Source: Mesostigma viride (taxonomy: Eukaryota; Streptophyta; Mesostigmatophyceae; Mesostigmatales; Mesostigmataceae). Taken from it: DNA of 64,000 nucleotides. Position 1 is the first letter of the stretch. Each line of letters begins with the position of its first letter. The stretch spans positions 6,091,754 to 6,155,753 of the forward strand of contig RPFO01000667.1 in NCBI GenBank assembly GCA_009746045.1, read 5' to 3'. This document shows positions 10,068-21,182 of this stretch, piece by piece. Position numbers and translations under genes: made by a program. Under the pieces are notes generated by a model. The model searched no databases. It worked only from the letters and a program-made list of their open reading frames with translations, and had not been told where the DNA came from.

Positions 10068-11364
10068 CTGGGGGAAGGGAGGGGTATATTGTGGCACACG
10101 CATGGTGTTTTTATCCCATGCAGGACGTAGGGTGTCAGGTAGTCTTTATGTCGGGATGTAAAGTAGTCTCAATGATAGACTATCATCAAGCGCTGATTTC
10201 TTGTTGCGTTCTCGATTGCGTTCTATATCGCACTCTTCATTGCATTCCTGATTGCATTCTTGAGCGCATTCTTGATTGCACTCTTCATGACACTGTTGGT
10301 TGTATTCTTAACTGCTTTCTCGGTTTAAAAGTAGGATTTGAACGGGAGCCAATGTGTGCTGGCGGGCTACTGGTGTCGCACGAGGGAAAGTAATCAACAC
10401 ATACGGACGAGGTATGCGCAAGCCATGATGGGCGCGCTGGCATCGGCGCACGGGAAGCTTACCAAGTACCAAAGCCTCCAGTCGACAGTGTCAGGACTGC
10501 CGAACCCGCAAGGCTTTTGTGTGATTTTGGGAGGGACCTGCATTGCAAGCTACGATTACGATGATGCTGTAATTATACAACAGCAGTAACACTATAATGC
10601 CAACATAATACGACTACTATAATGCCTACATAATACGACTACTATAATGCCAACATAATACGACTACTATAATGCCAACATAATACGACTACCATAGTGC
10701 CAACAAGTTGGCCCCATAACATTATAATGCCAGCAAGGTGACCCCATGCAGCCAGGTACTTTGTATCACATCAAACGATACCCAATGCATCTTGTTGGCG
10801 TCTTGTACTTTGTTAAGGGAATGCCCAGAATGGTCCTCCCCCTCGCACTGAAACAGATACACAGGTGTCGCATGCGGAACGTAATCCCATGAGGGGTTCA
10901 TGGGGAAAGTATTGAACACGGATGAGGCATGGACATGCCGTGGGCACGGGAGCCAGGATACATAGGTAAGGGCAAACTATATCCAAGTTAGCATTACCTC
11001 CCAGCTCGCATCACATACTCAACGCTCACGCCTGTGGCATGCAATCCAACGCCGCGAACGACCACCAAGCGGAGTCATGCACCCGAATCGGGCAAAGAAA
11101 TGAGGTGCCACCAAGCAACTAACAAACACGGCATCCAAAGTCTTTCTCGTAGTGGCAATTCTTGTACTACTTTTGTTCTTGTACTTGTTGGAGGCCAATT
11201 GCTTCTGAGTGGAACATGGAAAAGTAGAATCCAAGCCCTTATGACAAAAGCAGAATCCAGCCCTTCCTGATCAGGGTTGCCGTGAGAAGCCCAACTGAAC
11301 CACTCGCTGCCACTCACACACGATTGAACGAAGCTGTCAGCAACCAAGAAGCCAAGAAACATAC
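10068..11364. other. Intron 33, no gene seen
   Basis: Contains a loosely repeated GATTGCATTCTTGA-like stretch (10195-10320) and a 25-bp minisatellite, CTATAATGCCAACATAATAC plus CGACTA-type ends, about five copies (10591-10715). The rest has no recognised content. Confidence 0.6.
10591..10715. repeat. 25-bp minisatellite, about 5 copies
   Basis: Unit begins CTATAATGCCAACATAATAC and ends GACTA; copies are nearly identical. Confidence 0.85.
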
Positions 11365-11706
11365 CTGGAACCACGTCGATGACGTCCGCCTCCGAAACGT
11401 CCAACCGCCTGCCCGAAATGACCAGCTCTATCTTGTACCTGCCCACCCGAGTCGGAGCGAACATGGACTCGTATCCACCCGCCCCTTCCGCCGATAACAC
11501 GAGGGGCAGCGGCGCAGGCGTTCCCAGGCCACCATCTGGCACCGCCAGCAAGGCAATGCTGTCGCCCGCGCCGGCGGTTGGCGGCCAGGGCAAAGTGGCT
11601 GGGTTCCCGAACGCATCCCTGAGGGTGAGCCGCAGGGAGGCGTTCTGGCCGGCCTGCAGGGTGGAGGAACTGATCTCCAGGGTGGTGGTGGCCGCACTGG
11701 GGGCGC
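11365..11706 (-). CDS. Exon 33, S exon of cassette E (filamin-like domain)
   Basis: 114 residues, opening APSAATTTLEISSSTLQAGQ, then LRLTLRDAFGNPATL (RDxxGN) and RVGRYKIELVISG, closing VIDVVPG. Acceptor ACACCAG before 11706, donor GTATGT at 11363-11364, phase 1-1. Confidence 0.9.
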
Positions 11707-12304
11707 CTGGTGTCGTAAGGGGGTGGCGATGGTTTCGAACCAAGGTATGGGTGGAGTTGGATGACAATGGGTGGAAGATACCAAGGGGGTGCTGGACGCG
11801 TGTGAGGACCATGAAAGGAGCAAGGAGCCACTTTAACGACAAACTAATTAATTGGTTGACTACTTTGATTAATCAGTCACTCTTGGTAGCCAAGGAGTGG
11901 GAGGGAGGAGTGTAAGGGCTATGCGAGGTGGTGAGAGAGCGAGGTGGTGAACTGGGCACAATGGCTATCCTAGTTCCATGGGTTTTGCCGGTGATATTGC
12001 GATCATGATGGTCATGACATCGCTATCCCTAAAGTAATGGTGTAACGTAGAATGGTTTCTTAGTACCGACGGTCGAATCGAATATTGTACCGGTGTACTG
12101 TAGAGTGGTATAGTGTATATGGCTTCCTCGCCTCCCTTGTCTCCCATCCAATCCGAAAACAGAGTTAAAGGAATCAAGATACGAGGGAAGGAAAAAAAGA
12201 AGAGGGCAGTCAACAGACATGAGTCAAGGAGGAACGGGGGGGGGGGAGTGGGGGGCAGAGGTATGAGGACCACGCACGCGAGAGGAACTCAGTAGAATGT
12301 GGCA

Positions 12305-12375
12305 AAGGCCACATGCACGCATCTTACATGCATGCATCTTACATGCTTGCATCTTACATGCATGCATCTTATCTG
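12305..12375. repeat. Short ATGCATCTTAC minisatellite
   Basis: Five copies of CTTACATGCATGCAT-like 15-16 bp units just downstream (in gene sense) of the exon 32 donor. Confidence 0.75.
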
Positions 12376-12390
12376 TGTCACTGTACGTAC

Positions 12391-12972
12391 CGCCCTTGAT
12401 GTTGACGTGGAACGGACTTCCCAGGATATGCGGCGAGCTGGCATTCGCGCCCCCCGCGGCTCCTGTGATGTCGCAGGCGCGGTCGAATCCAAGCTCCCCC
12501 GACTGGATGAGGACCACGTACTGCCCCGCTTGCGTCAAGGGAATGGAGACCGCCAACTCCAACGCCGTGTCGGTGCTCTGCCCGTCCATAGACACTGGTG
12601 ACAGTAAGGGTGCGGGCGGAGGTGGCGGGGCGGGCGACAGCGTCCCAGGGGCCGCCACGGCTGCATTGCTCTTTGGCAGGGCGACCACGAACGGGACACC
12701 CACCCCCTGCGTGGCGTCTCCGGGCGCTCCGGAGGCCAGCATAACACAAACGGTGAACGCGAGCGCCGAGGGGTCGCCCTCTGGGGGAAGGAATGGGTTG
12801 GAGTACTTGTCACGTGGCTGGATGGAGAAGTTCAGGGTGCAAGCCGTGATGTTGTAGGTAGTAGTGGGAGGGAGCAAGGTGCCTGCGGCCTCTGCCGACT
12901 TGGCGTCCCGCTGGGCCAACGCGAGGGGGGACTCGGGCGGTACGATGGTGCAGGCCTTGGGGTCGACCGGAG
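12391..12972 (-). CDS. Exon 32, V exon of cassette E
   Basis: 194 residues. Opens APVDPKACTIVPPESPLALA, has FSIQPRDKYSNPFLPP and GQYVVLIQSG, and ends GSPFHVNIKGG. The Cys pair is in KACTIV and FDRACD. A Pro/Ala-rich linker lies mid-exon. Acceptor CCACAG before 12972, donor GTACGT at 12389-12390. It belongs to the same V subtype as exon 37 (SAEAAGTLLPP stretch), unlike the B-D cassettes. Confidence 0.9.
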
Positions 12973-13916
12973 CTGTGGTGGGGTTGATACGTGAGGTGAC
13001 GGGTTTCAGCAGTACATGTGAAAAAGGGGGTAATGGTTTCCAATGGGTTGACGAGTTAGTGGGCTGACAGGACAGGATTACATTTCAATTGGCATTTCCA
13101 TTGGAGCTCTTGTTGGAAGTTGCAAAGCAAAAAGTTGAAATAGAATGAAAGATTCATTTTCACCACAAACAGCAGCAGTACACAATGGAAGTTACAAACG
13201 CACCGATTAGCCCTTATTACACACAAGCTTGTTCGCTACAATCAGGCGAAACAGCGAGACAGGATCCACATCCTCCAACAGGGTCATGCGTTTTCGGAGG
13301 CTATCATAGCACAAGCATCCCCAAACAGCTGTATACTTCTACAAAAATAGATACTTATACCATACCCAAGCATTCTCGATGAAAAGAAACAAGGAACCGA
13401 CCGTCAGTTGTTCTTTCCTTTAAAGAATAGTCCGGTGTGCCAGCTAAACCTAGTCCGACGCACATGAAAAGCTGAAATGAGCCACCACAGCAACCCTACA
13501 CACTGTTATACAAATATTGATGACCATTGCATGCGACCCAGTCCCCAGCCTTCATCCAACCCTGGACCCTTCTCGTGACTTGTTGCCAAATAATGGCCAG
13601 GGTCCCCCAGAAACAGCAGCATCCCTACATTAATAACAAGCCCAAGTGCTCAGCTGAGCAGACCAGTCAAAACGGTACACTTGCCACGGTATGCTAGCAG
13701 TGACATACCGTAGTCAATAAACCTGGCTGGCGTCCGGAGCAGTAGCCTGTGTTCGAATCCGGTATCGCACCAAAATATTTCACGAGCGTGCCGAGATGGA
13801 ATATTCATTCTAAATAGGGAGACTCACCGTAGTAGACAAACGCTGTGGGCGTGGGGAACACCGCAAACCATTTCCAGATGCTAGGTTGAGCCAATCTTCA
13901 CTCAAGGAAGACTCAC
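12973..13916. other. Intron 31, no gene seen
   Basis: Holds a decayed copy of the exon 31 3' end and donor (about 13823-13862: CTCACCGTAGTAGACAAACG, the same as the real boundary). Near 13740-13790 lies a tRNA-3'-end-like string (GTTCGAATCC then ACCA) that does not fold as a tRNA. Nothing else recognised. Confidence 0.6.
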
Positions 13917-14186
13917 CGTAGTAGACAAACGCTGTGGGCATGGGGAACACGTAGCTCCCCAGATGGACCGTCACGCTGACCGTGGCAGGGCCCGGCCAGG
14001 GTGGCGAGTATCCCACCAGGTAGCTGTCCCCTGCGTGGAATATGAGCTCCGCCACGGCATCGCTGCTGCCAAAGCGAGCAAAGGCGGCCAACGAGCCGTC
14101 CAGATGGAGGCCCCAGATGGTGAGCCGGGTGCCGCCGGTGGTGGGGCCCACCAGGGGCTGAAGCGAGCGGATCTCGGGTGCCGCGC
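13917..14186 (-). CDS. Exon 31, T exon of cassette D (IPT/TIG domain)
   Basis: 90 residues. AAPEIRSLQPLVGPTTGG opens, TRLTIWGLHLDG and FARFGSSDAV follow, then YSPPWPGPATVSVTV and a closing FVYYG. The Cys seen before PPW in other T exons is a Tyr here (VGYSPPW). Acceptor TCCGCCAG before 14186, donor at 13915-13916, phase 1-1. Confidence 0.9.
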
Positions 14187-15483
14187 CTGGCGGAGAGAAT
14201 GACGGGGACCATCGCCAGAGTTAAGCGGGTTGAGGGGGCAGTGGAAGCAAGTATGAGAAAGAGAGGGGGGGGCGGAGAGGAACAGCGGCCATCACCAGAA
14301 TTAAACGGGTGGTATTGCTAGCCAGCAGCTAGCTAACATGACGTTCTATGAATGAAATAAATGGGGCAAGATCAATAGGGAAGACGCTCCAGAGAAACAA
14401 CGTGCGTGCCAATTAGAGCAGATGTAGTGTAGTACTGGTGAGGGGATGCCAGAAACAGAAACAGGAAAATCATGCGTGGCTTGCAGAAGTGGGCTTGTTT
14501 AGCAACCGTGGTCAGCACATCTCACATTCTTATCAGTCCTCTCATTGCAGTTGATGCCGTGGTAGGAGAGAATCCCTTCCCGGCGATGCCGCCATCGGTT
14601 AGGCTGGTCTTACAACTCGGCCAGGAGTCTTCAAGGGCACAAGGATCACTGATTCATTCTTTCATCAGGCAGGATCGCCGTTCTACTATACAAAGCAAGA
14701 CAGCATTATAATAGGGTCGTTAGGGGATGTTGCCGTTCTACTACACAAAGAAGGATAGCGTTACCATATTAGGGTAGTTAGGGGATATAGCCGTTCTACT
14801 ACACAAAGAAGGATAGCGTTACCATATTAGGGTAGTTAGGGGATATAGCCGTTCTACTACACAAAGAAGGATAGCGTTACCATATTAGGGTAGTTAGGGG
14901 ATGTTGCCGTTCTACTACACAAAGAGGGATAGCGTTACCATATTAGGGTAGTTAGGGGATATAGCCGTTCTACTACACAAAGAAGGATAGCGTTACCATA
15001 TTAGGGTAGTTAGGGGATATAGCCGTTCTACTACACAAAGAAGGATAGCGTTACCATATTAGGGTAGTTAGGGGATATAGCCGTTCTACTACACAAAGAA
15101 GGATAGCGTTACCATATTAGGGTCGTTAGGGGATATAGCCGTTCTACTATACAAAGAAGGATAGCGTTACCATATTAGGGTAGTTAGGGGATATAGCCGT
15201 TCTACTATACAAAGAAGGATAGCATTACCATAATAGGGTCGTTAGGGGATGTTGCCGTTCTACTATACAAAGAAGGATAGCGTTCCCACCCAGGAGAAGT
15301 CCAAGCCATGTCCCATGATGCACACATACTAATGACGACATAAATAGCTGCAAAGTTGTTACAGAGATAGCCAAGTGCCGTATCGCTGGAAGCACATTCA
15401 ACCATACAATGCATTCACAGCACGAATAGGATGCAGACACAGGTACAAACACAGCGGTCGATGAAAAGTCCCTGCGGACCCAC
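14187..15483. other. Intron 30, mostly a 58-bp minisatellite
   Basis: The half near exon 30 is filled by a 58-bp satellite. The part at 14187-14680 has no recognised element. Confidence 0.6.
14691..15290. repeat. 58-bp minisatellite, about 10 copies
   Basis: Unit contains GCCGTTCTACTACACAAAGA, AGGATAGCGTTACCATATTA and GGGTAGTTAGGGGAT. Outer copies diverge most (TATAC for ACTAC; GGGTCGTT). No unique spacers. Confidence 0.92.
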
Positions 15484-15627
15484 TTGATAGCACGATCCAT
15501 CGGAGGCATGGCGTCGAGGGGAAGAGCGAGGGGGCGCCGTTCACGGCGATGGTGACGCAGTAGGCGCCCTCGGTTGCGGACGCCAGTGATACTCGGTAGG
15601 TGCCATCCAGCTGGTCCTCCAGGTGGA
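15484..15627 (-). CDS. Exon 30, y exon of cassette D
   Basis: 48 residues: VHLEDQLDGTYRVSLAS, then AYCVTIAVNGAPSLFP and CLRWIVLS. The donor is A|GTGGGT rather than the usual G|GT, so the last full codon is Ser and the closing PG of other y exons is absent. The exon length (144 nt) and phase are the same as the other copies, which supports this boundary. Acceptor GCCCCAG before 15627. Confidence 0.82.
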
Positions 15628-15957
15628 CTGGGGCAGGGGCGGGGTGGTGAGAGGGAAAATGGTGGAGGCGGTGGTGAGGTTAGAGAGGAAAAGGGTACAT
15701 TCAGAAAAGAGAGGGGAGGTGTCAAGTGACCCGCGTCAGGATGTCACCGTGAGGAGCCGTCGTTTGGTAATCAACTACTAGAGGCGTGCCTACCTATGGA
15801 GTTTCCTGTCTTGTTGATGTGCCATGTGGCCAGCTAGGGGGGCAACAGGCAACACTTATAACATACACTTATACTTATACATATACGTCAGAAGCACAGT
15901 GTCATGGATGATTATCGATCAAGGGTCGCGCAGTCGCACGAATAGGGGTATGCCTAC

Positions 15958-16155
15958 CGGTGGCATTCCCAGTCTCGTTGAAGGCCGGCTCCGCCGATGC
16001 GGTGATGTTGTCTCCTCCCGACCAACGGCGGTTGCCGAACGCGTCCAACGCCGTCGCAGTCAAGTGCTTGCTGAGGGGCAGCTTCTCGGTGACGGACCAG
16101 GCCTCGGCCTGTTTCACTAGGTCAGCGCCCTGCAAGGTGATCTGGGATGCTGGGC
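15958..16155 (-). CDS. Exon 29, G exon of cassette D
   Basis: 66 residues opening GPASQITLQGADLVKQ, with TATALDAFGNRRWSGGDNIT and a closing ETGNATG (glycosylation-type site). Acceptor CCCTCAG before 16155, donor GTAGGC at 15956-15957. Decayed copies of its 3' end (about 15785-15825) and of its 5' end (near 16300 and 16410) flank it. Confidence 0.88.
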
Positions 16156-16957
16156 CTGAGGGCGCGGTTTGGGCAGGAGCGAAGCGCTTCAAACACTTGT
16201 TTTAGAACAGGTTCGCAAAGAACAACCATGCATACCAATGTGACGTGATATTGTGACATGTCACATTGTGCACGTGACGTGATGATGTTGGAGATACGGA
16301 ATCTGGGCCGGAGGGTACGGCTTGGCCAAAGTAATGCATGTATGACTATTTTAAAAACTCGCATGCGACAACGATTACTAAGCATCCCGATGTGCCATGT
16401 TTCAAGAGTACGGGCTGAGTGGCCTGAGGGTGCAGAGTGGTGGGGAAAAGGCAATCAGAACACGAATGCAGGTTTAAATAATTATGCATGCCAAATCCCA
16501 TGGAATCTCTGGAGAATAGCTGGTACACCTCATGTCGACACATTTCCCACCTAGGCACAATGCCACCCTTCCAAGGTGCGGTTCATGGCGCATGCCAACC
16601 TTCCAAGGTGCGGTTCATGGCGCATGCCAACATAGTGTGAGACCTGCTGCCGATAGGTAGTGGACATCGCTGGCTGATATAGCTCATAACTATGCGTCGC
16701 TGCCGTTGATACTCCCTAGCAGTATATCATTAGGGCGGCATGAGGCTACTTGTGGACAACACCAGCACACCCTAGCTATTCTCAGGCATGAAACAAAAAC
16801 ATTTCAAACTGTCCAAACTACCCTGTCGCTTTCTGCTGCCACCCTTGCTTTGTGACGTTTGCCAGACAACACCAGGCACATGAATGCCAGCACTATGTCG
16901 CGCAAGCTATACTTTATTTTTCCAGAATTTATACTTTTCTCAGTCGCCAGCACTCAC
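16156..16957. other. Intron 28, no gene seen
   Basis: Has two decayed copies of the exon 29 acceptor region and a 32-bp perfect tandem duplication (CCTTCCAAGGTGCGGTTCAT plus GGCGCATGCCAA) at about 16567-16630. Nothing else recognised. Confidence 0.55.
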
Positions 16958-17377
16958 CTGGCAGTACGGTGAGCCACACCGCGCCACTGGTCACGCCGCT
17001 CGTCCCCGCCACCAGCACAAACGAGAAGCGGCCGATCCTAGGAGACGCAAACGTGCTCGTGTGCGGCGCGCCCTCCACCACCGGCGGCGACAGCTGGAGG
17101 ACCCCACCAATATCCTGGTTGCTATCCAGGGTGTACAGTACATAATAGGACGCAGGGATAGTGCCTGTGGAGAGACTGGGCGTGCTTATGGCGTCCGAGA
17201 GGGAGCCGTCATTGGAAAAGGTGTTCACAGGAGGCGGAGAGGCAGTAAGGGTTGTGCTGGAGGAGGTGATCCGGTTGCCGTAGGCATCTCGCAGCGTCAC
17301 CAGCAGGGTCACGTTCTCACCCGCCACGGCGACCGTCCTCTCCAGCTGCAACGTGGACGTGGCTGCGCTCGGCGGAC
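16958..17377 (-). CDS. Exon 28, S exon of cassette D (filamin-like domain)
   Basis: 140 residues, the longest S exon. Opens GPPSAATSTLQLERTVAVAG, has LLVTLRDAYGNRITSSS and RIGRFSFVLVAG, closes WLTVLPG. A Ser/Thr-rich insertion (about residues 40-75) accounts for the extra length. Acceptor TTCTTCCAG before 17377, donor GTGAGT at 16956-16957. Confidence 0.9.
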
Positions 17378-17499
17378 CTGGAAGAAGGGGGCGAGTGGCA
17401 GGGACAAAAGGCAGGATCCTTGAGAGAATGGCCATGTAACAATCAGAACTGATAGGGCACAGTTAGGCAAAATCAGGGAAAAAACAGGCTGAGTCAGGC

Positions 17500-17860
17500 A
17501 CGGTCAGGCACACTTAGGCAACATTAGCCAAAAGTAAGCAGAGTTATGACTGACGGGGCACGATTAGGAACACTTAGGCTACATTAGCCAAAAGTAAGCA
17601 GAGTTATGACTGACGGGGCACGATTAGGAACACTTAGGCAACATTAGCCAAAAGTAAGCAGAGTTATGACTGACGGGGCACGATTAGGAACACTTAGGCA
17701 ACATTAGCCAAAAGTAAGCAGAGTTATGACTGACGGGGCACGATTAGGAACACTTAGGCAACATTAGCCAAAAGTAAGCAGACTTGTGACTGACGGGGCA
17801 CGATTAGGAACACTTAGGCAACATTAGCCAAAAGTAAGCAGAGTTATGACTGACGGGGTA
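17500..17860. repeat. 60-bp minisatellite, 6 copies
   Basis: Unit contains CACGATTAGGAACACTTAGG, CAACATTAGCCAAAAGTAAG and CAGAGTTATGACTGACGGGG; copies almost identical. Confidence 0.92.
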
Positions 17861-17904
17861 CGATTAGGAAATCTCAAGTCCAAGTATCCCCGTGCACGTG
17901 GCAG

Positions 17905-18418
17905 CGTTACAGAGAGGACTGGCCAGAAAAGTAAGGAAGGTACTACAGAGAGGACTGGCCAGAAAAGTAAGGAAGATACTACAGAGAGGACTGGCCAGAA
18001 AAGTAAGGAAGGTACTACAGAGAGGACTGGCCAGAAAAGTAAGGAAGGTACTACAGAGAGGACTGGCCAGAAAAGTAAGGAAGGTACTACAGAGAGGACT
18101 GGCCAGAAAAGTAAGGAAGGTACTACAGAGAGGACTGGCCAGAAAAGTAAGGAAGGTACTACAGAGAGGACTGGCCAGAAAAGTAAGGAAGGTACTACAG
18201 AGAGGACTGGCCAGAAAAGTAAGGAAGGTACTACAGAGAGGACTGGCCAGAAAAGTAAGGAAGGTACTACAGAGAGGACTGGCCAGAAAAGTAAGGAAGG
18301 TACTACAGAGAGGACTGGCCAGAAAAGTAAGGAAGGTACTACAGAGAGGAGTGGCCAGAAAAGTAAGGAAGGTACTACAGAGAGGACTGGCCAGAAAAGT
18401 AAGGAAGGTACTACTGGC
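17905..18418. repeat. 36-bp minisatellite, about 14 copies
   Basis: Unit begins GAGAGGACTGGCCAGAAAAG, then TAAGGAAGGTACTACA. Because 36 is a multiple of three, all frames stay open over the array; I treat those ORFs as artefacts. Confidence 0.93.
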
Positions 18419-19266
18419 GGATGATACAAAGAAGGTGCTGAAGAATAAACTAGTGTGGTATAAGAGAAAGTGAAGAAAGTGCTGAAGAAGAAGCTACTGT
18501 GGTGCAAGAGAAAGGGAAGAAGGTGCCGAAGAAGAAACTGCTGTGGTCAAGAGAGAGTGAAGAAGGTGCTGAAAAAGAAACTGCTGTGGTGCAAGAGAAA
18601 GGGAAGAAGGTGCTGAAGAAGAAACTGCTGTGGTGCAAGAGAAAGGGAAGAAGGTGCTGAAGAAGAAACTGCTGTGGTGCAAGAGAAAGTGAAGAAGGTG
18701 CTGAAGAAGAAACTGCTGTGGTCAAGAGAGAGTGAAGAAGGTGCTGAAGAAGAAACTGCTGTGGTCAAGAGAGAGTGAAGAAGGTGCTGAAGAAGAAACT
18801 GCTGTGGTCAAGAGAGAGTGAAGAAGGTGCTGAAGAAGAAACTGCTGTGGTGCAAGAGAGAGTGAAGAAGGTGCTGAAGAAGAAACTGCTGTGGTCAAGA
18901 GAGAGTGAAGAAGGTGCTGAAGAAGAAACTGCTGTGGTCAAGAGAGAGTGAAGAAGGTGCTGAAGAAGAAACTGCTGTGGTCAAGAGAGAGTGAAGAAGG
19001 TGCTGAAAAAGAAACTGCTGTGGTCAAGAGAGAGTGAAGAAGGTGCTGAAGAAGAAACTGCTGTGGTGCAAGAGAGAGTGAAGAAGGTGCTGAAAAAGAA
19101 ACTGCTGTGGTGCAAGAGAAAGGGAAGAAGGTGCTGAAGAAGAAACTGCTGTGGTCAAGAGAGAGGGAAGAAGGTGCTGAAGAAGAAACTGCTGTGGTCA
19201 AGAGAGAGTGAAGAAGGTGCTGAAGAAGAAACTGCTGTGGTGCAAGAGAAAGTGAAGAAGGTGCTG
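18419..19266. repeat. 43-45 bp minisatellite, about 19 copies
   Basis: Unit GAAGAAGGTGCTGAAGAAGA, then AACTGCTGTGGT with either CAAGAGAGAGT or GCAAGAGAAAGG. In gene sense it is a long pyrimidine-rich tract with CTTCTTCAGCACC words, i.e. many potential AG acceptors. Confidence 0.92.
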
Positions 19267-19503
19267 TAGAATCATCCACGTGCTTGAGGGCCGACAATAT
19301 CAAGCCCTCGAGAAGATACTTGCACCTCTTTTCCGCTATAGAAAATACTTGTGACAGATCCATTACCATGCCACTAAGTTAATAGTAGGACTACTAATGG
19401 ACTAAAGTACCACTAGGTACTGGAATAAAGAACCACTAGAATCCATACTACTAGAATAGAGTACCCTGCCTGGCAAATCCTAGGGCAACGATGCACCACT
19501 CAC

Positions 19504-20082
19504 CAGCAACCACCGCGAGCTTGAATGGACTACCCAGTATCGGCGCGCCCACGCCCGACGTCACGTTGGTCCCCGTCTGGGCCCCTGCCAGCCCGCAGGC
19601 GTCCCCAAGAGACAGTTTCCCGAGCGTGATGATGATCTCATATCGGCCAGCGGTGGACAGGGGCAGCGACACAGGGAGTACCACTGTCCCTTCCGAGCCA
19701 TACCCTGTTAGCAGGGTGGCATTCAAGAGCGGTGAGGTGGCGTTGTCCTCGGCCCCCGCGGGTACAGAGGGCAGCGAGACGACCTGGAATAGCGGGGCAG
19801 CGGGAGGAATACTGCCAGAGTAAGGGTCCTCAGTAGAGCTCGAGGGTGGCGGCAGGGCACAGACTGTGAATACAAAGTCCGCCACTTCTGCTGCCGACGG
19901 CACGAACGGGCTGAGGAATTGGTCCCGCGGCTGGATGGCAAAGGGGAGAGGCCCCGCACTGGCGGCGTAAACGGGCGGGGGCGGACTGGCGTTTGTCACC
20001 GTGCCGGCGCGCAGGTCCTGCTGGGCCAGCGCGAGGGGGGACTCGGGAGGAACGATGGTGCAGGCCTTGGGGTCGACCGGAG
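19504..20082 (-). CDS. Exon 27, V exon of cassette D
   Basis: 193 residues. Opens APVDPKACTIVPPESPLALA, has FAIQPRDQFLSPFVPSAAEV and GRYEIIITLG, and ends GSPFKLAVVAG. Cys in KACTIV and GDACGL are the conserved pair. NATSPLLNAT gives two glycosylation-type sites. Acceptor CCAACAG before 20082, donor GTGAGT at 19502-19503. Confidence 0.9.
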
Positions 20083-20315
20083 CTGTTGGTGGGGTGAAAA
20101 ATGAGGTTACGGGTTACAATAGGTTGATGAGTTAGTGCAGTGACGGTGCTGGCCCTCTCATTGACCAGAGTTCTTTGGTGTATGCCAAAGTGCAGATACC
20201 ATGCGTTCAAAAAACAGACAGATGCGGCAAGCAACGAAACTACCAGAACCGTGCCTGGCCCATGCAGCATGCATGCCCTGTCGCACCTACCCCACCCCAC
20301 TACACGCACACGCAC

Positions 20316-20585
20316 CGTAGTACAGGAAACCAGCCGGGGCAGGGAGGATGGCATCCCCCAGGTAGATGGTGACGCTCACGGAAGCGGGCACGGGCCACGG
20401 TGGTGACAGGCACGTGAAGGAGTTGTCCACCGGGTTCAAGGCGAGGGGCGTGAGGTTCTCACTGCTGCCGAACCGCAGGGACCCTGTCGAATAGCCGCCG
20501 AAGCGGAGACCCCGAAGGGTCACGCGGGTGCCTCCGCTGATGGGGCCCGAAGAGGGCTCGAGGCCCGTCACCTCGGGGGTGGTGT
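20316..20585 (-). CDS. Exon 26, T exon of cassette C (IPT/TIG domain)
   Basis: 90 residues: TTPEVTGLEPSSGPISGG, TRVTLRGLRFGG, LRFGSSENLTPLAL, FTCLSPPWPVPASVSV and closing FLYYG. Acceptor ATGGCAG before 20585, donor GTGCGT at 20314-20315. Its partner exon 25 lies 14.8 kb away because element 2 is inserted in between. Confidence 0.9.
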
Positions 20586-21149
20586 CTGCCATGGGAAGGT
20601 CATTGTAACAGGCAATCGCAAGAGCGTAGTCACTGTCACAAACCTCTTGGGCTCTCAGGTCAGAGTGCATAGGAGAATAGTTTCAGATGCAGGTAGTCCC
20701 TGGGCAAATTTATATAGTAGTAGCAGTTCTACTAGAAAAGACTAGACAGTAGCAAGATCATAACGCAACATAGTTCTCACAAATCTGGCCAGAAAACTGG
20801 CTCAGCCTTCCCCAACGCTGATCCAATTTAGGCCGCAGCGGCATCAAAATGATGTATCACGCTAAACCCTATAACCCCGCTACATCCGACAACTCAGCTA
20901 CTATAGCGGCCATTCTTCCATTTGATTCCAAAGAAACTGTTTTCAGAAGATCACGTTAGGTACTATAAGTTCACATGCCAATTACCAAAACAGCAGTATA
21001 CCATGGGAGGATAAAAACAAGGGGAGTTTGTATATATGTCGCGTGCAATAGATGAGACATGGAAAGTACTACCCCTAGTAGTATCTATAAGATACCCATC
21101 TGCTGCGGTAACGATCCGCTGACGGATTGTCCTGCCCTATGTCTGCTGT
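20586..21149. other. Intron 25, left part, up to element 2
   Basis: Contains a decayed DIRS end repeat (20737-20955) and the left target duplication of element 2 (GCTGT at 21145-21149). Otherwise nothing recognised. Confidence 0.7.
20737..20955 (-). mobile_element. Decayed DIRS/PAT end-repeat relic
   Basis: Aligns by eye, with many substitutions, to the outer ~220 bp of the 431-bp repeat of the intact DIRS element (28314-28534). Shared landmarks: CTAGACAGT, CTGGCCA/AGAAAAACTGGC, CTATAGCGGC, CCATTYGATT..AAAGAAACT and TTCAGA..ATCACG. No coding part remains. It shows an older insertion of the same family near the same gene. Confidence 0.75.
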
Positions 21150-21181
21150 AGTTGTGAGAGAGTTGCCCTGAATTCCGCCAT
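21150..21181 (-). repeat. Element 2 left terminal LTR remnant (32 bp, inverted relative to gag-pol)
   Basis: AGTTGTGAGAG... to CCGCCAT equals the start of the right LTR (34475 on). At 21181 the sequence flips into a direct LTR copy that begins near its own outer end (TTACGTTAGATGG). Confidence 0.8.
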
Positions 21182-21182
21182 C

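Noticed and set aside
13740-13790. tRNA-like 3' end (GTTCGAATCC followed by ACCA)
   Set aside because: The T-stem and acceptor stem do not pair and no D or anticodon arm can be found upstream.
14691-15290. CRISPR-like array (also the 60-bp array at 17500-17860)
   Set aside because: Repeats are directly adjacent without unique spacers, and the genome is eukaryotic; these are minisatellites.
17824-18507. ORFs encoding a 12-residue repeat on both strands
   Set aside because: The 36-bp unit keeps every frame open; the array lies in an intron of the minus-strand gene and shows no codon-level selection.
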